Assembly: GCA_950022295.1 (NCBI GenBank)
Contig: OX465600.1
Coordinates: 313,296,031-313,360,030 of the forward strand
Source of the DNA: Bromus sterilis
Taxonomy: Eukaryota > Streptophyta > Magnoliopsida > Poales > Poaceae
Direction of reading: 5' to 3'
DNA: 64,000 nt
This document shows positions 1-11,584 of this stretch, piece after piece (positions within the stretch are counted from its first letter, which is position 1; each line of letters begins with the position of its first letter). The notes under the pieces were generated by a model. It saw only the letters and a program-made list of their open reading frames with translations. It searched no databases and was not told the DNA's origin. Position numbers and translations under genes: made by a program.

Positions 1-120
1 TTGGTCGGCGGCGGCGAGGCGGCATGGTGGCGGTGGCGCGGAAGGGGAAAGAACTAGTGGAGACTGGCGTTGCGTGGAGTCCTCTTCCACGCGCTTTTAA
101 CCGTACACGATTTTGAATCC

Positions 121-316
121 AACCAATCAGGAAGAAGCACACGGGTCGCGTTTTTCTTTCAAGCGCTTGTGAGTCGTTGGATCAGGCTTCTGAGCTGTTG
201 GATCCAACCAATCAGGAAGAAGCACACGGATCGCGTGTTTCTTTCAAGCGCTTGTGAGTCGTTGGATCAGGCTTCTGAGCCGTTGGATCCGACCAATCAG
301 GAAGAAGCACACGGAA
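121..316. repeat. 85-bp tandem repeat, about 2.3 copies
   Basis: The segment beginning AACCAATCAGGAAGAAGCAC recurs at 121, 206 and 291, an exact 85-bp period. Each unit also holds CAAGCGCTTGTGAGTCGTTG. A diverged single copy in the same orientation is at about 4107-4197, on the other side of the transposase, so the repeat belongs to the CACTA element and not to flanking DNA. Confidence 0.85.
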
Positions 317-480
317 TAAAATTTTATTAAGATTGAACTCAAATTAAAGTATATAGCTCAACTGAAAATTAAGATACACATGGCTAGATTCGAATGTTGG
401 AGTCGCCGATGTCGCGGTGATTTCCATATCTTACATACAGTAACATCATTACACAAAAGTGATTTCCAAAGTTATGATCC

Positions 481-3400
481 CTATCTAGCTAGTCTTTTGA
501 GTTTTCTTCGTGTGTTCCCTTTCTTCTGATTGCGACGCAACCATGGACAATCTTCATTATTTAAGATGATGCTTGGGTCAGTTTTTACCTTGAAGGGTGG
601 AATATCATCAAACTTATTATAATCTTCTGACATGTCTGTCTTGTCCTCTACTCCCACGATGTTTCTTTTTCCTGAAAGAACTATGTGGCGCTTTGGCTCA
701 TCGTATGATGTGTACTCTTGCCTTTCTTTTCTTTTTTCGGTTTGGTAGACATGTCCTTCACATAAAAAACCTGAGCCACTCCACTGGCTAGGACGAATGG
801 TTCGGTGTCGTACCCTAGATTCTTGAGATCCACTGTAGTCATTCCGTACTGCGGGTCTACTTGTACCCCGTCTTTCAGGTTGAACCATTTGCACCGGAAC
901 AAAGGGACCTTGAAATTAGGTCCATAGTCAAGTTCCCATATCTCCTCTATGTACCCATAATATGTGATCTTCTTCCCATTGCCCTTTGCTGCATCAAAGC
1001 GGACACCACTGTTTTGGTTGGTGCTCTTTTTATCTTGGGCGAACGTGTAAAATGTATTCCCATTAATCTCGTACCCTTGAAAAGTCGATATAGTCGAAGA
1101 TGGTTTCTTGGCCAACAAGTATAGTTGTTCTTCATCAGTGACATTCATTAGACGGTTTTGCGAGAAACCGCCGAAAGTCTTCATGTGTTCTCCATCAATC
1201 CAATCTTCACGTTGCTCCGGGTATTCAGAGCGTAAGATATACTTGTGTTCCACTATGTACGGAGCCACCAAGATAGAATTATGTAGAACTGTGTAGTGTG
1301 CTTGAGTGAAAGAATGTCCGTCCATACACGTTGTTGCTTTCTTTCCTAGCGTGCCTTTTCCACCCAGTCTCCCCTCATAGCACGATTCAGGAACACCGAT
1401 CGGCTTAAGGTCAGGAATAAAGTCAACACAAAACTCAATGACCTCCTCTGTTCCATAGCCCTTGGAGATGCTTCCTTCTGGCCTAGCACGGTTATGAACG
1501 TACTTCTTTAAGACTCCCATGAATCTCTCAAAGGGAAACATGTTGTGTAGAAATACAGGACCGAGAATGCTAATCTCTTCGACCAGGTGAACTAGGAGAT
1601 GTGTCATAATATTGAAGAAGGATGGTGGGAACACCAACTCGAAGCTGACTAGACATTGCACCACATCCTTCTGTAAATTTTGTAGAGTTAGTGGATTGAT
1701 CACCTTCTGAGAAATTTCATTGAGGAACGCACATAGCTTGACAATGGGTACTCGAACATTTTCCGGCCGAAGCCCCCTCAATGCAACCGGAAGTAATTGT
1801 GTCATAATCACGTGGCAGTCATGAGACTTTAGGTTTTGAAACTTTTTCTCTGACATGTTTATTATCCCCTTTATATTCGACGAGAAGCCAGACGGGACCT
1901 TGATGCTACTCAGTACTTCAAAAAAGATCTCCTTCTCTTCTTTGGTAAGAGCGTAGCTGGCAGGACCTTGATACTTCTCTGGATTCAGGTTGTTTCCTTC
2001 GTGGATACTTTGCTGGTCTTGCCGTGCATCCGGTGTATCTTTTGTCTTCCCATACACGCCCAAGAAGTTTAGCAGGTTCACGCAAAGATTTTTCGTCACG
2101 TGCATCACGTCGATTGCCGAGTGAACCTCTAGGAATTTCCAGTAGGGTAGCTCCCAGAATATACACTTCTTCTTCCACATGGGTACGTGTCTGTCAACAT
2201 CATGCGGAACAGATTGTCCGCCAGGACCCTCTCCAAAGATCACTTTTAAATCCTTGACCATATCATATATAACATCCCCAGTAGGGCGGGTAGGCATCGT
2301 TCGGTTATCTGCCTCACCTCTGAAATGCTTTCCTCTCTTTCTTACGTGATGTTGTTTTGGAAGAAATCGACGATGCCCCAGGTACACATTCTTGTTTCCC
2401 AAATATATACTGTCAGTCTCACCTAAACAGTGTGTGCATGCATTGTATCCCTTGTTTGACTGCCCTGAAATGTTACTCAGAGCAGGCCAATCATTGATGG
2501 TTACAAAAAGCAAGGCATGCAGGTCAAATTCCTCCTTTTTGTGCTCATCCCACACACGTACACCTTCTTCACGCCACAACTGTAAAAGTTCTTCAACCAA
2601 TGGCCTCAGGTACACATCAATGTCGTTGCCTGGTTGCCTCGGGCCTTGGATGAGCACTGGCATCATAATGAACTTCCGCTTCATGCACACCCAAGGAGGA
2701 AGGTTATAGATACATAGAGTCACTGGCCAGGTGCTATGGCTGGAGCTTTGCTCCCCGAAAGGATTAAAGCCATCTGTACTTAGACCAAGTTTTAAGTTCC
2801 TTGCGTCATCTGAAAATGACTTGAACTTTCTGTCGATTTTTCTCCACTGCGACCCGTCAGCGGGGTGTCTTAGCATCACATCTTTCTTACGGTCCTCTTT
2901 GTGCCATCGCAACAACTCGGCATGCTCTTTGTTTTGGAAAAAACGTTTCAACCGTGGTATTATAGGAGCATACCACATCACCTTCGCAGGAACCCTCTTC
3001 CTGGGGGTGGACTCGCCCTCAACATCGCCAGGGTCATCTCGCCTGATCTTATACCTCAGTGCACCACATACCGGGCATGCATTCAAATTCTCGTACTCCT
3101 TGCGGTAGAGGATGCAGTCATTGATGCATGCATGTATCTTCTGCACCTCTAATCCTAGAGGGAAGACAACCTTCTTTGCTTCGTACGTACTAGAGGGCAA
3201 TACACGTTCTCCCCTGGAAGCATCTTCTTTATTATTTTCAGCAACTTTTCAAATCCCTTGTCAGTAGTACCATTCTCTGCCTTCCATTGCAGCAATTCCA
3301 GCGTGGTACCCAGCTTTTTCTGGCCATCTTCGCAATTTGGGTACAACAATTTGTTGTGATCCTCTAACATTTTCTCCAACTTCAACCTCTCCTTTTCACT

Positions 3401-3823
3401 TCCGCAGTTTATCTTCGCATCAAGAATGGCCAGACCCAAATCGTCATCGGGGTCATCAAAAATCGGGTCATCAAAAATGGGCTCTTCTTCAGCTTCGTCT
3501 TCCCCCATTCTACTATCACCGTCTTCAGTGAAAATAGGATAGTTGTCACTATCCTCTTCTTCTTCGTTGTCTTCCAATATAACCCCCCTTTCTCCGTGCT
3601 TGGTCCAACAATTATAGCTGGGCATGAAACCGTTCTCCAGCAGGTGGACGTGAATGGTCTTTGAGGTAGAGTAATCCTTCATATTCTTACAGGAACTACA
3701 TGGACAATAGATGAAACCATTCGTCCGGTTGTTTGCCTCAGCCACGCTGAGAAAATAATGCATGCCTTTAATGAAGTCGGGATGGCACCGGTCACCGTAC
3801 ATCCATTGCCGACTCGTCTGCAT
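481..3823 (-). pseudogene. CACTA TNP2-like transposase, two frameshifts
   Basis: Transposase of a CACTA element, the enzyme that binds the element ends and cuts and moves it. The 222-codon N-terminal block (3823-3155) has the transposase-associated domain: RQWMYGDRCHPDF start and paired cysteines in CPCSSCKN, then an acidic linker. The main block (3200-681) has the CPVCGALRYK zinc-like motif, the TNP2/Transposase_21 core, a DUF4218 region (ALRGLRPENVRVP, HMFPFERFMGVLKKYV-like) and a DUF4216 region near the end (PLFRCKWFNLKDGVQVD). The C-terminal tail (about 735-481) is in a third frame. The blocks join at two frameshifts: two extra bases near 3201, and an A-run (minus strand) near 727-737. 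The whole is close to the usual family length of about 1000-1100 residues. Domain names are from family knowledge. An alternative is that one break is a short intron, but no GT-AG fits there. Confidence 0.88.
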
Positions 3824-3894
3824 TATATATGTATATCAAAAATCATTAATTACACAACATCATAGATATATGAGTGACCAACTTAATTAATAGA

Positions 3895-4095
3895 TGTCGT
3901 TAATCTTGTTAAAATGGTGGACAAAAAATGAAGATTTGTTGGAGTGTGAGAGGTGCAAAAAATTTAGAAATGTGAGAGAGAGAGGAAGAAATGAAGGATG
4001 AATCGGGTGGGCATGGGACAGGGATGAATCGAGTGGGCATGAGCTAAATTAGTACCGGTTCTCCACATGAACCGGTACCACAACCCTGGCCCCAC
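3895..4095. repeat. About 200-bp duplicated 5' region of CACTA (copy 1)
   Basis: From GATGTCGTTAATCTTGTTAA through the GAGAGAGAG run to AGTACCGGTTCTCCACATG, this segment is nearly identical to 5168-5370. The two copies are in direct orientation about 1.27 kb apart. It lies immediately upstream (minus sense) of the transposase start, so it probably carries the leader of the transposase gene. Confidence 0.85.
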
Positions 4096-4314
4096 CCGGG
4101 TCTGAATCCCACCAATCAGGAAGAAGTACACGGATCGCGTGTTTCTTTTAAGCGCTTGTGAGTCGTTGGATACGGCTTGTGAGTCGTTGGATCTGGGAAC
4201 CGGCCTGTACACAGTTAAGGTCTCGCGCTAGTACAGGTTTGTGCAAGCAACCGGGGCTAAAGAGGCACACGACTCCTATATATATCCCACCTCTCGGACA
4301 CTTGGTGTGTACGA

Positions 4315-4731
4315 ATACAAATCATTCGGATTGGCCTGCATACGCCCAACGGTGCATTTGATGTGCGGGCACTCACGAGCCACAGTTGGGCTGTATGCAT
4401 GCAAAACCGTGTGTTTTGTTGATATATCTAGAAATCCTTCAGTTCATCGGCCAAATACAAATCATTCGGATTGGCCTGCATACGCCCAACGGTGCATTTG
4501 ATGTGCGGGCACTCACGAGCCACAGTTGGGCTATATGCAGGCGAAACCGTGTGTTTTGTTGATATATCTAGAAATCCTTCAGTTCATCGACCAAATACAA
4601 ATCATTCGGATTGGCCTGCATACGCCCAACGGTGCATTTGATGTGCAGGCACTCACGAGCCACAGTTGGGCTGTATGCAGGCGAAACCGTGTGTTTTGTT
4701 GATATATCTACAAATCCTTCAGTTCATCGAG
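4315..4731. repeat. 140-bp tandem repeat, three copies
   Basis: ATACAAATCATTCGGATTGG starts at about 4315, 4455 and 4595, an exact 140-bp period. Copies are almost identical (for example CGGGCAC against CAGGCAC, and TGTATGCATGC against TATATGCAGGC). The array ends near TTCAGTTCATCGAGAC at 4731. It sits between the two copies of the duplicated 5' region, so it is part of the segment added to the CACTA 5' side. Apparent ORFs across it are repeat artefacts. Confidence 0.92.
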
Positions 4732-5167
4732 ACTTTTTGTGTGTTCAAAATGAACCATTCAAAGCCACATCATCAATTTTCAACCTTTTCTGACTTCATC
4801 TATCTTCATTTTTTATTCACTTGTGTCCTTTGCTTATTGCGCCGTAACCATCAATTTTCAACCTTTCTAACTTCATCTGTGCGGAAACTAAGTTTTTTTT
4901 ATAAAAAAGAAGGGGCTCATCGAGGTGGTACGGTGTCGGCTAGGGGACGACGCTGGCGATCGACAACGGTGAGGACGGGGATGATACTAAAACCTACAAA
5001 ACATAATATAATTTCAGCTCAAATTTCATAAAATAAAATCCCTAACTTAGGCATTTCATCGAACACCTTGCTAGCACTAGAAAAATAATACGAGTTAACT
5101 AGCAAAGGGATGAGCTAAATTAGGAACGCCGGAAGAAAGGATGATATTGCTAACCCTTGGATAGATA

Positions 5168-5372
5168 GATGTCGTTAATCTTGTTAAAATGGTGGACAAA
5201 AAATGAAGATTTGTTGGAGTGTGAGAGGTGCAAAAAATTTAGAAATGTGAGAGAGAGAGAGGAAGAAATGAAGGATGAATCGGGGTGGGCATGGGACAGG
5301 GATGAATCGGGTGGGCATGAGCTAAATTAGTACCGGTTCTCCACATGAACCGGTACCAAAGGACCAGCCCTG
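5168..5372. repeat. About 200-bp duplicated 5' region of CACTA (copy 2)
   Basis: Direct repeat partner of 3895-4095 with only a few differences (two extra bases in the GA run, GGGGTGGGC against GGGTGGGC). This copy leads straight into the AGTACCGGTT subterminal repeats and the 5' terminus at 5574, so it is in the ancestral position and the 3895 copy was created with the inserted 1-kb segment. Confidence 0.85.
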
Positions 5373-5574
5373 GCCCCACCCACCGTCTGAAATTTTGGCC
5401 GAAAACCTTTAGTACCGGTTCCTAACTCGAACCGGTACGAAAGCTCCTCACGAACCGGTACGAAAGCTCCTCGCCCGCCTGGACGCCCAAACCGGTACGA
5501 AAGACCCCTTTAGTACCGGTTCGTAAGGAAACCGGTACTAAAGGCTTAGACGGTTGCCCCATTTTCTACTCGTG

Positions 5575-6222
5575 ACAAATGATAAGAACATGTACAAGAG
5601 GTTCACCAAGGTGGTGTCGGCGAAGGCACGATGCGGGCAATCGACAGTGGTTACTACGGGGACGGAAAGGCACTAAGTAATCACTAAACATATGCAAACT
5701 AAGAAATTAATTTGAGATCAAATTGCATATAAATCAAATAAACTCCACATTATTACTCCCAAACTAAAACCCACAAATCACCATACATATAGAAAATTGC
5801 ATGAGCTAATCTAGCAATGAGAGATGAGACGACAAAGTTGCTAACCTTTGTGAACACTTGGATGTAGATGGGTGCTTCAAATCTTGACAAATCTTGGCAA
5901 AAATGGAGGTTGAGCTTGAGCAAGAGAAGGGGAAATGAGAAAACATAGAAGATGAGCTTGGGCTCGTGCTGGAGACGAAGGCACTATGTATAGTGGTATC
6001 TTTAGTACCGGTTGGTGCTACCAGCCGGTACTAAAGGGGTGTCACTAGTACCGGCTTGGTAGCACCAACCGGTACTAAAGGGGTGGTGTCAGGTTGGGGG
6101 GCTACTTTACGAACCGGTACTAAAGCCTGGACTCACCAACCGGTACTAATGGGTGCATTAGTACCGGTTCATGACTAGACCGGTATGAATGCTGCGTATC
6201 AAATCCCTGTTTTCTACTAGTG
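5575..6222 (-). mobile_element. 5' end of a second, related CACTA element
   Basis: Position 6222 closes another CACTA terminus: the minus strand reads CACTAGTAGAAAACAGGG. Inside it, 6000-6190 holds about eight AGTACCGGTT/AACCGGTACT repeats. The inner part (5590-5940) is a diverged relative of 4910-5200 of the first element: the same order of GGTGGTGTCGGC, GCGATCGACA-like, GATGAG...GCTAACC and a TCTTGACAA/TCTTGTTAA block. The simplest reading is that the first element inserted just inside the 5' end of this one, leaving 648 bp. No coding sequence remains. Confidence 0.72.
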
Positions 6223-7055
6223 AATCTACTACTTGGCCAAAGAAATAAAAAGCAACGGAGAACATGCAAGAATACTCAAGAACTAAGAATAAAAAGGTAA
6301 ACCAAATATATTACTCATCACAATCTGAACATAATCTCATAATCCATCGGATCCCATCAAACACAACATAGCAACACAGAAACTAATACATAAGTTCCTT
6401 GATCATGTAGGGAAGCGCACAAGGTCTAAGAATTGAAGCACAATATTGGAGAGAAGACATCATCTAGCTACTGATCATGGACCCATAGTCCAAGGGGGAC
6501 TACTCACGACACATCCGGGAGGCGATCATGGTGGTGGAGCGGCCCTCGGAGGTCAATCCTCCCTCCGGCAGGGTGACGGGAAGGGTTCATCAGGCGATCC
6601 CGAGATCAGAATCGCGGCGGCGGCGAAACAATGGTGAAAATCCCGTAATGGGTCTCCTCCTGAGGGTTTTCGGGGAAGGAGTAATATATAGGCGAAAGGA
6701 GGGCACTAGGGGGCCCCACCTGACAAGGCGGCCAGGTGGCGCGGCCCCACCCTAGGCCGCGCCAGGGACCCATCTGGTCCTGGGGGGACTCCCCTCTGCC
6801 CCCCTCCAGCCTTCTGGAGTCTTCCGGGCTGTTGATTTTTAATATGAATTTTCTGGATTTTTTCGAGCACTTTAATATTTGACATTTTCCTGCAATGCAC
6901 GGACAACAACAGACAAAAACTGGCACTGGGGCACTAAGTTAGTAGGTTTGTCCAAATATGTTGTAAAAGGTATGAAAGTGTAGCAAAACATATAGCAAAG
7001 TCACCAATATAAGCTTGGAACAAGCAAAAATTATAGATACATTTGGGACGTATCA
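6223..7055 (-). mobile_element. LTR of a WHAM/Sabrina-like Ty3/gypsy element, minus orientation
   Basis: Read on the minus strand from 7055 it begins TGATACGTCCCAAATGTATC and runs through TTTTTGCTTGTTCC, then GGCGGCC/GGGGCC-rich stretches, TATATTACTCC at about 6690-6680 and GGGATCCGATGGATTATGAG. The same sequence occurs in plus orientation at 20670-21544. This is an LTR of a very abundant Triticeae gypsy group; the family name is from memory. The right end (…GTATCA at 7055) is clear. The left end is not: it meets the CACTA terminus near 6222 and no matching 5-bp target duplication is visible. ORFs inside it are not genes. Confidence 0.75.
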
Positions 7056-9187
7056 ATCCGCGTTGTAAGCTCTGCAACGAGTGCCTTGATGATCCGGACA
7101 GCATGAGCCGCACGTACTGCATGGCTATGGTATTGGTGCCTCTCTGGAATTTCACTGCTGTTAGATAGTCGTCGAGCCAGCCTTCTGGTTCTTTGAGTCC
7201 ATCGTACTCTGAGTTTAGTTTGAATCTGTTGGGCATTCGGGTTTCACGTATTTCTCGTGTGAAACAGAGCGCTCTAGAAGGTCCATAGTCCCTATCTGAT
7301 TCTGAGGTGTCTGAGTGTTCGCCTCGAGCCGCACGCCTGCGGCATCCTCGGTTAACTTAGTTTTGTGTGATGTTGTCACGGGCGTCGCATCGTCGGTCGT
7401 CGCGTCTTCGGTCATTGCCGCGGTCGTCTCCGTCACGATTTTTGTCGCAGCCGCCATGGTCGTGACCATGGCGGTAGTCGTCGTCCTCCTCCTCCTCGTC
7501 ATCGGGTGAGCTTTGATCTCCCCCTGGTGATGGTCTACGAGTCTTTCGTCTTGTGGGTGAATTCTTGGGTGCAGACACAATGAGTGCTTCGCTCATGAGT
7601 TTGAGTGCTCTCGCTGTGTTGTGGTGTGCCTCCTCTTTCTCTCCAGTTTGTGCGCAATGGAGGTATGTTTTTGCGGCGACCAACGCTTCTGCTGGGGTGA
7701 GCTGTTCTCCGGGTTCATAGTCATCTTCTTCTAGATGAAACATGTCGTTAAGGTTGCGAGTGACCGTGTCTTTGTATTTTTTCCTCATTTTGTTGAATCT
7801 AGATTTGCGCTGATAGGGTGATTTTAAACCAGAGGATTCTTTGGAGAGTTCCTGGCGCCTGGCACTTGATTCGTCTGTGACTCACCGTCGTTAATCAAGC
7901 TCAAGTCGTATTCGCCTGTTTTCTTCAGCGATGTCTCTTGACAATTTGTTGTATGCCATGAGTTCATCGCATGTGGCGTCTCGAGGTAATGTCTTGCCGT
8001 TGAATACTGCGGTTTGTACTCTTTCCATTGCTTCTCTTACATGATGCTTGTTTCTTTGGATCCTTTCTTTTGTTTGTTGTTGCCGGTACCCTAGGTCCCT
8101 CTTGGCCGGTGGATGGTATGCTGCACCCTGGTCGATCACTCTTGGGGTTTCTACCATATAACCTCGAGGCTTATTTTGCCGAGGGGTAGACTGCTTTGCC
8201 AGGCACAATTCCGTGAAAGGTGGTGCTTGAGGTCTTGAGTATGGAGATTGGAATGAACATCTCTTCCAACCAGCCCTTCGGCTCTTCGAGTCCGTCGTAT
8301 TTGTGGGTTGTGGAATTTAACTTGAATCCTTCGGGCATCCGGGTCTCGCGTATTGCTCGTGCGAAACAGAGTGCTCCACTGGGTCCGGAGTCTCTGTCTG
8401 ATTCTGATGCTTCTGAGAGCTCTCCTCGGGCCGTGTGCCTGCGGCGTCCTCGATTTACTTTGTTTTGCGTGATGTCGTCTCTAGCGTTGCATCATTGGTC
8501 GTCGCGTCTTCGGTTCCTGCGGTTTTACCGTTCGCGATATGTGTTGCGTCCGGGGTGGTTGAAGTGGTGGTGGTCGTCGTCGGGTGAGCTAGGGTCTCCT
8601 CCAGGTGATTGTTCTCGGGTCCTCCGCCTTGCGGGTGCCTTTTTGGGTGCTGATGCGGCAAGTGCATCATTCATGGGTTTAAGCACTCTTGCAGTATGTT
8701 TCTTCTTTTTCTCCGGTTTGTGCGCAATGGAGGTAGGTCTTTGCGGCGATGAGTGATTCGGCTGGAGTCAATTGTTTTTTGTCTTCGCAGTCGTCGTCCT
8801 TGATTCGGAATGTGACGTCTAGGTTGGGGGCGATTGTATTCTTATCTTTTCGGTGCATGTTGTTGAATCTGGACTTGTGCTGATAAGGGACTTATAGTCG
8901 GAGGAGTCCTCTAAGAGTGTTCGACGACTGGCACTCGAATCTCCCGCGACTCTCCATCGTTCGTCGAGTTCTAGTCGTATCCTCCTGTTTTCTTTCGTGA
9001 TGTCTCTTGATAGTTTGTTATATACCTTGAGCTCATCGCGTGGGGTATCCGGAGGTAGGAGCCTACCATTTGTCTACTGCGTTTTACACCCTGTCCATTG
9101 CTTCTCTGGTTAAGATGATTCTTTCCCCGGAGCTTTTCCTCTTTGTTGTCGCGGCTGCGCTTGGGTTGGCGGTGCGTCTGCTGCACT
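7056..9187 (-). pseudogene. Degraded, duplicated gag region of a Ty3/gypsy element
   Basis: Two diverged copies of one gag segment lie head to tail on the minus strand, about 7056-8215 and 8260-9187. Shared landmarks on the plus strand are the CGAAACAGAGYGCTC stretch (7260 and 8363), the CGGCATCCTCGGTTA / CGGCGTCCTCGATTT stretch and TCTTGATAGTTTGTT-like stretches (7930 and 9005). Readable pieces are KLNSEYDGLKEPEGWLDDYL (7236-7040), which resembles the gag capsid region of Tat-type elements, a charged Asp/Arg/His-rich stretch (7510-7360) and MERVQTAVFNGK...YNKLSRDIAEENRRIRLELD (8208-7891). Stops and frameshifts are frequent. The left end is cut by the LTR ending at 7055. This is dead structural-protein sequence of the element whose 5' LTR is 9917-10413. 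Confidence 0.65.
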
Positions 9188-9916
9188 CGGGTTGGTCGTT
9201 CGTCTAGTTGTTTCTTCCCGTGTTGCCACTAGATGGAGCACTCGCAGGGCTGCTTCCCCCAAGCCTTATGATCTTTAGAGGTATGGATCCAGGGGCGCCG
9301 AGGTTGACTATTGGTGGATCGTCGTTGGCATGTTCGCTATTTCTGCCGACTGCGCTGGTTGGTTCCACCGTAGTTGTCGGGATCGACAGTTTTGCCTCTG
9401 TCGTCTGAGGCTGGATCTCCGTGGTTTGTCATGTACACCTGGAACGGTGCACTGCTTCTTGAGCGAGCTGTGTTGCTACTTCGAATTTTCCAGCCAATTG
9501 CCTCATCTTGGTTGTTTTGGTAGATTGGACTGAGGCGGGAGGCGCGGATGGCTCGGGGAGTCACTGCACAGGCGGGTGCCTTCGGCTGGAGTAGCTTGGC
9601 TTCGTCCTTGGTTGTCACTTCTGTCGTGGTTGGTACTGCTGATGATCGGGCTCGATACGTGAAATGGAGGGTGCCCAGTCGGTCGACGTAGATCTCGTAC
9701 CCATTGAAGGTTAGATCAACGCCCGTGCGCAGATCGACAAAGATCGACTGCAGAACTGGGAGGTGTGCGATGAAGCCGAGGGACCCGAATAGATTGGATT
9801 CTGCTTGAGCCGTGGATGCGTCGAGTGCTGATGAAGTCGCCTAGTTGCTAGCTGCGGGTAATGGAACCTCCGAGATCGTGACTCTAACCCGCGTCCGCCC
9901 CACGGACGGCGGCAAT
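9188..9916 (-). pseudogene. gag N-terminus and leader with decayed primer-binding site
   Basis: This segment is homologous to 17598-18386 beside a sister LTR, sharing, for example, YMTNHGDP / YMMNPNEP, VDPDNYGGT / IDPNNYGGT and RLSPIYQN / HLSPIFNI on the minus strand. It therefore holds the untranslated leader and the start of gag. Directly beside the LTR (9898-9915) the minus strand reads TTGCCGCCGTCCGTGGGG, a decayed form of the TTGGCGCCGACCGTGGGG primer-binding site seen at 18367-18385. Confidence 0.62.
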
Positions 9917-10413
9917 TGAAGAGGATTAGCCTCATCAAATCCCATGGTAAGGAACCCGGGTTTGGTCGTAAGAGAAGGAGTGCAAGTTTGGCGATCTCGT
10001 TGGCTAACAGAAGACAAGAATTTACCCAGGTTTAGGGCCCTCAACCGGTGAAACACCTACTTCCTGCTCGATGTATTATATGGTGGAAGGAATTACAGCG
10101 GTGGTTCCGGCGAGATAGCTCTGGTCGGAGGTATTGCAGGGAGATTGGATGCCCCAGACTTCCCCTCTCCCAACCTTTATATACTAGACCAGGTCTCGAG
10201 GAGTCCGTCTAGGTTTACATATAGACTTGCCTAATCTATATAGTCTTGGCGGCCACGCTTTGGACTCCGTGTCGACTTGGACTCCATGTCGGTGCAGCCG
10301 TCTACACTCAAGGTGGGCTGATCTTGGGACAACCGAAGCTTCTAATAGGCCTTCCGTCTTGTCACACACTAGTTACCCTCATATTGAGGAGTCGTGGGGG
10401 TATCCCCTCGTCA
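9917..10413 (-). mobile_element. 497-bp LTR (TGA...TCA family), minus orientation
   Basis: Starts TGAAGAGGATTAGCC (a mutated TGACGAGG end) and finishes GTATCCCCTCGTCA. The family has inverted ends TGACGAGG/CCTCGTCA. It contains GATTTACCCAGG, TGTATTATATGGTGG and CTTTATATACTAGACC. Related copies are 17132-17597 (opposite strand) and 18387-18898. A primer-binding site lies on its left, so it is the 5' LTR of a leftward element. Confidence 0.85.
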
Positions 10414-10419
10414 AGGTGT

Positions 10420-11140
10420 TATCTACACCCATCAGATGTGTTCCCGATATCTAACCATGATGCTCGATGGACCGGCACACACCTGGCTCCAGAACTTGCC
10501 AGACGAGTCGATTCACACTTGGGAAGAATTGAAGGATAAATTCATCAAAAACTTCCAAGGGACATGTAAACTCCCCTCTATGATTGTAGATTTGGAACAC
10601 TTTGTGCAGAAGGAAGGTGAAACCACCCACCATTGGCCACGCCGGGTCGCAGAGATTATACACTCATCAAATAGCATCACAGACCAAACAACAATTTTAG
10701 TCCTAGAATTTTTTTGTTGATTTGAGCCTTTGGTCCACAAACTCAGTCGCATAAAAAGAAAGGTCAAAGACATGGGAGAACTCATGGACGCCATCACTAA
10801 ATATGCCGAGTCCGACAAAACCAAAGATGGTGACTTCGACGAGGATAGGACCGGCAAAGGGAAGAAGAATGGCGCCAAAGGAAACCAATGACAGAATTCT
10901 AACGGCAATGGGAATCCTCATAAGCGTAAGCCAAAACAAGGCATCTCTGATTTTGTAGCAAACATGAAAATTGGGATTTCAGATGCAGAAACAAGGCGGC
11001 TACTTCAAGAAGCCAAATCAGTTCGGCCGCCCAGCCAATTATGAGCAAGCTATGAAAGGGCCATACCCGAAGCATAGCACACCTGGGCGACCGGCCAGCC
11101 ACGCATGGGAAGACTGCTTCTACATGGAAGCCTCGAAGGC
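10420..11140 (+). pseudogene. gag fragment, plus strand
   Basis: Translates as a Retrotrans_gag-type capsid segment: MMLDGPAHTWLQNLPDESI, then WEELKDKFIKNFQGTCKLP, VDLEHFVQKEGE and VAEIIHSS, with a stop at about 10720 and a continued reading (KRKVKDMGELMDAITKYAESDKTKD) in the neighbouring frame. A Lys-rich, Gly/Asn-rich stretch and more stops follow. It is the continuation of the kind of gag found leftward at 7056-9618, but on the opposite strand, so the two halves come from inverted or separate copies. Non-functional. Confidence 0.75.
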
Positions 11141-11584
11141 TTCCAAATTTAGCTTAGCATCCCAAAGACAACCTCGAGGCTTATTTTGCCGAGGGGGTAG
11201 ACTGCTTTTCCTGGCACAATTTTGTGAAAGGTGGTGCTTGAGGTCTTGAGTATGGAGATTGGGATGAACATTTCTTCCAAAGTTTTGGTGAAAACAAGAA
11301 AATTTTCCCTGACAGGGAAGATCGCCACCACCTTTCACGGAATTGAACGAAGCCTCCGGGGCTACTCCCATCAGGAGCGCGGTCGTGCACACGATAGATC
11401 AAAGACTCGCCAAGAAGAAAGAAAGACAAGGTCAAAAACAGTGCACCCAAGCTCAAAAGGATTCCAATATATTGATTACATAAAGACTTACAAAGAGGAG
11501 TCTCATTGATTTGCAAAAGGACTCTTTACATTACAAAAGGACCACTCAACACCGTGTCGAGCATCACCATAGACAAAGGAAAAT
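11141..11584. other. Retrotransposon-derived spacer, no gene
   Basis: The block 11168-11285 (CGAGGCTTATTTTGCCGAGG to ACATTTCTTCCAA) is a near copy of 8160-8272, so this junction was copied between the two gypsy remnants. The rest, with CCTCCGGGGCTACTCCCATC at 11355, resembles the stretch after pol in Tat-type gypsy elements. All frames have stops. Confidence 0.5.

Larger units (their letters stand above)
1..5574 (-). mobile_element. CACTA (En/Spm) DNA transposon, 5' end at 5574, 3' end outside window
   Basis: A Class II element whose transposase reads leftward, so its 5' end is on the right. At 5560-5574 the sequence reads, on the minus strand, CACGAGTAGAAAAT, a slightly mutated CACTA terminus. 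Just inside it (5400-5545) are many copies of AGTACCGGTT / AACCGGTACT in both orientations, the usual subterminal repeats of Triticeae Caspar-like CACTA elements. The transposase lies at 481-3823. No CACTA terminus is visible before position 1, so the 3' end is lost off the window. Family assignment rests on the terminus, the repeats and the transposase together; the family name is from memory. Confidence 0.8.

Noticed and set aside
4158..4793. ORFs over the 140-bp repeats
   Set aside because: 140 is not a multiple of three and the frames are repeat artefacts.
6221..7060. Complete solo LTR with target duplication at 6221-7055
   Set aside because: The 5 bp on the two sides (ACTAG and ATCCG) do not match and the left end is unclear.
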